64,000 bases of DNA from Clostridium fungisolvens (GTDB lineage Bacteria > Bacillota > Clostridia > Clostridiales > Clostridiaceae), in the NCBI RefSeq assembly GCF_014193895.1, contig NZ_BLZR01000001.1, positions 1,674,001 through 1,738,000 of the forward strand, given 5' to 3'. Within the stretch, counting starts at the first letter, position 1; every line of letters starts with the position of its first letter. Position numbers and translations under genes: made by a program. Shown one piece after another: positions 60,387-64,000 of the stretch. The notes below the pieces were generated by a model, which saw only the letters and a program-made list of their open reading frames with translations, did not search any database and was not told the DNA's origin.

Positions 60387-60959
60387 ATGATCACATATAG
60401 AGAAATTGATGAATCCTATTTTGAACAATATGATAAAATTCCTATGCTTGTTCAAGTAAAAAGCATATTGAGATTAGAAAAGGTGGATAACGGACTAGGT
60501 GGAATTTTGCTAAAAGAAGTTCCTGTTAAAGAGCATATTAAGGATTTAGGAAAATATGAAAAGGCTACAGAATATGCTAAGGAGTTTGATATCACAAACT
60601 GGGCATTTTTCATGGCTTTTGATGATGAAGTGCCTATAGGTGCAGCTACCATTTCTTCCAAAACAGAGAATGTGAATATGCTTGATGGTAGAGATGATAT
60701 GAGTGTGCTATGGGATATAAGAGTTGATGATGGATATAAAAATCAGGGGATAGGCACAGAGCTATTTACAAAAGCTGTTAAGTGGTCTAAATCAAAGGGC
60801 TTCAAACAAATGAAGATAGAATGTCAAAATAATAATGTACCAGCTTGTAGATTTTATTATAAACAGGGAGCGGTATTAGGAAAGATAGATGAATATGCCT
60901 ATTATAAAGATATAGATGTTAGAGATGAAGTTCAGCTTATATGGTATTTGGATTTGTAG
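60387..60959 (+). CDS. GNAT acetyltransferase
   Basis: 190 residues. The N-terminal region carries a helix (SILRLEKVDNGLGGILLKE), then the acetyl-CoA loop YKNQGIGTELF within IRVDDGYKNQGIGTELFTKA, and ECQNNNVPACRFYYKQGA. GAGGAGATAGAAC precedes the ATG. Size and start resemble the streptothricin acetyltransferase-like group of GNAT proteins (W-D-I-R-V); resistance is possible but unproved. Confidence 0.8.
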   Translation: MITYREIDESYFEQYDKIPMLVQVKSILRLEKVDNGLGGILLKEVPVKEHIKDLGKYEKATEYAKEFDITNWAFFMAFDDEVPIGAATISSKTENVNMLDGRDDMSVLWDIRVDDGYKNQGIGTELFTKAVKWSKSKGFKQMKIECQNNNVPACRFYYKQGAVLGKIDEYAYYKDIDVRDEVQLIWYLDL

Positions 60960-61004
60960 GATGAAAAAAAGATAAATGTTAGCTAACTGTGAGGAGTTGA
61001 TTTA

Positions 61005-61730
61005 ATGCAGAAAAGATATCCATTTATATTACCCTTATTCAGAAGCATCTTGTTTATAATAGTGGGACTGTTATTTACAATAGTAACCGATAAATCATTG
61101 GAACAAGCAAGTAAGTGGTGGTCAGTGATATGTACAGTTTGCAATATTATTACTATAGTTGTATTAGCTGCAGTTTGCAAAAGTGAAGGATATTCATATA
61201 GAAAACTAATTGGGTACCAAAAGGGTCAAAACAATCTAAAATATACATTGTTGATTGTAATTATAATGCTTATATTAGGAATGGGTGGAATGTATGGATT
61301 CGGATTTATGATTTATGGTTATGTTCCTGTAACAATGGTACAACCTATTCCTGTTTGGATTGCGTTAATAAATGTTATACTTTTGCCACTAACAGTAGTG
61401 TTTGCTGAACTACCTTTATATTTTGGATATGCACTAAATGGGATTGAAAAAGTTACAGGTAATAAAATATTATCAATTGTATATCCAATGTTTTTCTATG
61501 AACTTCAGCATAGTTTTATACCGCTATTATTTGATTGGAAACATATCCTGTTTAGGTTTTTGTCATTTTTGCCTTTGATGAGTGTTTTAGGAATTATTTA
61601 TTACAACAGGAGAAAACTCCAACCATTGATGATAGGACACGGTGTTTTAGATTTAGCAACAGGTATTCAGATTCTAATGACGTCTATGTCTCCTGCTTTA
61701 TTTGAAATGATGAAGGCAATGAGTAAATAG
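61005..61730 (+). CDS. CPBP-like intramembrane protein with degenerate protease motifs
   Basis: 241 residues, about six or seven helices. CPBP (Abi) proteases use EExxxR, FxxxH and HxxxD/N. Here motif 1 reads AELPLYFGY (E to A, R to Y), motif 2 FFYELQHSF keeps its His, and motif 3 is GHGVLDLA. Activity is therefore doubtful. GAGGAG precedes the ATG. Preceded by the 60387 acetyltransferase by 45 bp, possibly co-transcribed. Confidence 0.75.
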   Translation: MQKRYPFILPLFRSILFIIVGLLFTIVTDKSLEQASKWWSVICTVCNIITIVVLAAVCKSEGYSYRKLIGYQKGQNNLKYTLLIVIIMLILGMGGMYGFGFMIYGYVPVTMVQPIPVWIALINVILLPLTVVFAELPLYFGYALNGIEKVTGNKILSIVYPMFFYELQHSFIPLLFDWKHILFRFLSFLPLMSVLGIIYYNRRKLQPLMIGHGVLDLATGIQILMTSMSPALFEMMKAMSK

Positions 61731-61822
61731 ATTGTATTAGAATTTTCGGGTAGAATGGACATTTAAATATACACCTGATGAAAAAGTACTAGTCAAAAAT
61801 ATTAAAAAAGGGAAGTGAATCT

Positions 61823-62515
61823 ATGCGCAGATTTTTATTAAGCTGCACTCTTAATACCCGTGACTTAGGTGGGTATCCAATAGATCATGGAAGAGCAACA
61901 GCATATAAGGCGTTTGTTCGTAGTGATGTGCCACATAAGTTATCAGATGAAGATATACAGCTGTTATTATCAAATAATATAACAACAATTGTTGACTTAA
62001 GAAGTGATGATGAGGCTCAAAGTAAACCATGTGCATTGAAAGATCATAATGATTTTCAGTACTATCATTCAAAAATTCATGGAGATGGATATTTACCTGC
62101 AAGTGTAGAAGAAGTTCCTATTTCGTACTTTGAAATGGTGGATGAGCAAAACACTATATTAAATACCATGAGACTATTTTCAAAAGCTAAAGGTGGAGTT
62201 CTATATCATTGCACCGCTGGCAAAGATAGAACAGGAGTAATTTCAGCTTTATTACTGCTCTTAGCAGGTGTTTCTAAAACGGATATTTTGGCTGATTACC
62301 ATATCTCACAAGTATACTTAAACTCTATGTTACAGCAGTATTGTAAAAGCAATAATAATGTAGATATAAATATTATTACTCCTAAAATGGAGCACATGGA
62401 GAAGTTTTTGGATATGTTCCTTGAAAAATATAATTCAGTGGAAGAGTATTTTTCGAAGATTGGTTTAGAGGATAATGAAGTAATGCAGTTAAAAGAGAAG
62501 TTGATTGGTTTTTAA
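61823..62515 (+). CDS. tyrosine-protein phosphatase, Y_phosphatase3/LipA type
   Basis: 230 residues. TLNTRDLGGYP and FVRSD at the N-terminus and the catalytic P-loop YHC130TAGKDRTGV (CxxGKDRTG) define the family of triple-specificity or PI phosphatases. AAGGGAAGTG precedes the ATG. 92 bp after the CPBP-like gene; could be one transcript. Dephosphorylates proteins or phosphoinositides in homologues; substrate here unknown. Confidence 0.87.
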   Translation: MRRFLLSCTLNTRDLGGYPIDHGRATAYKAFVRSDVPHKLSDEDIQLLLSNNITTIVDLRSDDEAQSKPCALKDHNDFQYYHSKIHGDGYLPASVEEVPISYFEMVDEQNTILNTMRLFSKAKGGVLYHCTAGKDRTGVISALLLLLAGVSKTDILADYHISQVYLNSMLQQYCKSNNNVDINIITPKMEHMEKFLDMFLEKYNSVEEYFSKIGLEDNEVMQLKEKLIGF

Positions 62516-62637
62516 AGTGGGCAGAGTGTAATGAGATTTTTATATAAAATTACAACGAAGCTTTATGATGACAAATTAGAAATTTGAAAATTACAATAAC
62601 ACAAGATCTTTAATGTATTTTTGAGGGGGATGAAGTT

Positions 62638-63711
62638 GTGGATGCAATAGTTGGAAAAAATTATCATGAGATAATTTCAAAACAAATACATAGCTCAGAA
62701 AAATTTTTTGAAAGTTTAATAAAGCATAATAATAGTAATGGGATTTATAAGGAGCAAATTCTAAAAAATATAATAAGGGCGAGAATTCCAAGAACCATTG
62801 AGGTAGCCAGCGGATTTATAAAATTTGAGAGTGATGTAAATTCAAGTCAAATAGATATACTTCTGTATGATTCCAGATATCCAACATTGTTTAAAGAAGG
62901 TGATTTAGTAGTTGTTACACCAGAGGCTGTACGTGGGATAATTGAAGTGAAATCAACAGCTACGCAAGATGAGTTACATGAAGCTCTAGTAAGGTTAGGT
63001 AATAATATTGAAAAACTGGAAACTGCATTAAAACAAAAAGCTAACTATCAAAGGCCCTTTGTAGGTTTCTTTTCATTTTCTAATGAAATCAAAGAAATAA
63101 AAAAAATTAAGCAAAGTATAGTTTATGGAGTACTTGGCTTACCACTAAAAAGTATTAACCCAAATAAAAAAGATGGATCGGAAATTGCAGTAATAAAGAC
63201 TAAGTTGGACTCATTAACAAAAGAAGAATTATTTGACCATTTGGAAAGTTTATATAAATCGGGAACATTAAAAGGTGTAAACAGAGAAAGCGCTATGTTT
63301 GAGAAAGCTATTGAAAAATTAAAAGAGCAATATAATGATGGTAAAGACAATGAAGCTAAATTAAAAAAAAGAATTGTTGATTACATATGTATTAGTGATG
63401 CATCAGAGGAGAAATTAACTGAAGACAATAGGTTTAATGAATTGTATGTGGAATATAAGGGTGAAAAATGGACAATGTACGAAATGGATTCAAATATTGA
63501 AGAAGCATTATTTGTTAGTAAGCTAATAATGAATCTATCTCCAAAAGACTTTTCAGATAATAACTATTTTTTTAATGAGTTAAATTCTAAAGCTAAAAAA
63601 GGGGATGTGGATTTATCTGGAATTTTAGAGGTTTTGAAAGATATTAATTCTAAAGGTAAGGAGATGCCGAATAAGTTTAAGGCATTACTTAATATAGAGG
63701 ACAAGAAATAA
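62638..63711 (+). CDS. DUF6602 protein, PD-(D/E)XK nuclease-like
   Basis: 357 residues from a GTG start at 62638 (GGGGGATG upstream). HSSEKFFESLIKHNNSNGIYKE, then the nuclease-like core SSQIDILLYD (D73) and VRGIIEVKS (E103-x-K105), is the DUF6602 pattern, a domain found in defence-related and other genes. The C-terminal half (about 200-357) is helical and charged. A substrate and partner are not evident; the small following gene has its own ribosome site. Nuclease activity is inferred from D...ExK only. Confidence 0.75.
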   Translation: MDAIVGKNYHEIISKQIHSSEKFFESLIKHNNSNGIYKEQILKNIIRARIPRTIEVASGFIKFESDVNSSQIDILLYDSRYPTLFKEGDLVVVTPEAVRGIIEVKSTATQDELHEALVRLGNNIEKLETALKQKANYQRPFVGFFSFSNEIKEIKKIKQSIVYGVLGLPLKSINPNKKDGSEIAVIKTKLDSLTKEELFDHLESLYKSGTLKGVNRESAMFEKAIEKLKEQYNDGKDNEAKLKKRIVDYICISDASEEKLTEDNRFNELYVEYKGEKWTMYEMDSNIEEALFVSKLIMNLSPKDFSDNNYFFNELNSKAKKGDVDLSGILEVLKDINSKGKEMPNKFKALLNIEDKK

Positions 63712-63801
63712 AAGCTTTTTAATGGAATTTAAAACTAGTAATATTAATTAGTTTATAGGGGAAAGTTATACAAAATGGATTATTTCAAGGGAGGTTTTTA
63801 T

Positions 63802-63963
63802 ATGGAGCAACAATATTTAGAAAAGCTTAAGCCTATGGAATATGCAAATATGCAAGGCGAACAAGTTAGTCGTTTGAGAGAAGTAGAACTAAAATTTAAC
63901 GAAGAATTTGGAACTGATTTCTATTTCATGGTTATGGAAAAGGAAGAGAAGTTTAAAAGCTAA
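63802..63963 (+). CDS. small acidic protein, unknown
   Basis: 53 residues from ATG 63802 (GGGAGG upstream; an earlier in-frame ATG at 63775 lacks one). MEQQYLEKLKPMEYANMQGE, continuing with Glu/Lys-rich helical sequence. Follows the DUF6602 gene by 90 bp and is closed by a terminator; role unknown. Confidence 0.65.
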   Translation: MEQQYLEKLKPMEYANMQGEQVSRLREVELKFNEEFGTDFYFMVMEKEEKFKS

Positions 63964-63987
63964 AAGACACTTAGGTGTCTTTTTTTA
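63962..63987 (+). terminator. Rho-independent terminator
   Basis: AAAAGACAC and GTGTCTTTT with a TTAG loop, T7 tail, directly after the small gene. Confidence 0.85.
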
Positions 63988-64000
63988 TTGTACAGGAAAA

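Overview
The window is a low-GC, Gram-positive, anaerobe-type chromosome segment. The two 16S genes have clostridial sequence, the ribosome binding sites are strong and G-rich, there is a NirJ1-like radical SAM protein, and A/T-rich codons dominate. Clostridium sensu stricto (cluster I) is the best reading; I do not name a species. Everything here is read by eye from the sequence, without database searches.

Layout. 1-5.6 kb: 3' part of a NirJ1-like gene (minus strand), two small genes, a DUF1349 protein, an FAD-dependent oxidoreductase and a DedA-PAP2 fusion. 6.1-11.4 kb: rRNA operon A (16S-23S-5S, no tRNA in the spacer). 12.1-17.7 kb: an orphan mreB followed by a Tn554-type transposition module (tnpA-tnpB-tnpC) plus one membrane protein, bracketed by a 22-bp inverted repeat. 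18-31.4 kb: an accessory region of small enzymes and membrane proteins: three acetyltransferases, an EmrE/DMT efflux pump, a methyltransferase, a nucleotidyltransferase, a P-loop kinase, a NUDIX hydrolase and a 6-phospho-beta-glucosidase with an RpiR regulator. 32-37.3 kb: rRNA operon B, in the same orientation as A and 25.88 kb away. 37.3-41.8 kb: a phytoene-desaturase-like oxidoreductase divergent from a DHA2 drug exporter, then an unknown protein. 42-48.6 kb: a 1,872-residue RHS-repeat exported protein with a PD-(D/E)XK-like toxin region and a probable immunity gene. 48.8-57 kb: decayed gene fragments, small membrane proteins, an ECF sigma factor with its membrane partner, and an isolated phage replication pair (Phg_2220_C protein and DnaB). 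57-64 kb: two more acetyltransferases, an esterase, a methyltransferase, a degenerate CPBP protein, a tyrosine phosphatase and a DUF6602 nuclease-like protein.

The most interesting signals are regulatory. (1) Two resistance-type genes, an acetyltransferase at 18905 and a nucleotidyltransferase at 24747, each follow a short leader peptide with its own strong Shine-Dalgarno; the end of each leader can pair with the Shine-Dalgarno of the gene, as in translational attenuators of antibiotic-resistance genes. (2) At least two genes, and probably four, have no AUG/GUG/UUG at the position required by their Shine-Dalgarno and protein sequence; they appear to start at AUU or AUA, each behind a run of at least four G. 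(3) Several short intergenic elements recur (1831/28801; 5772/31645/57037; 4081/17830), and two homologous gene remnants lie at 50301 and 60094.

No tRNA genes, CRISPR arrays or complete prophage were seen.
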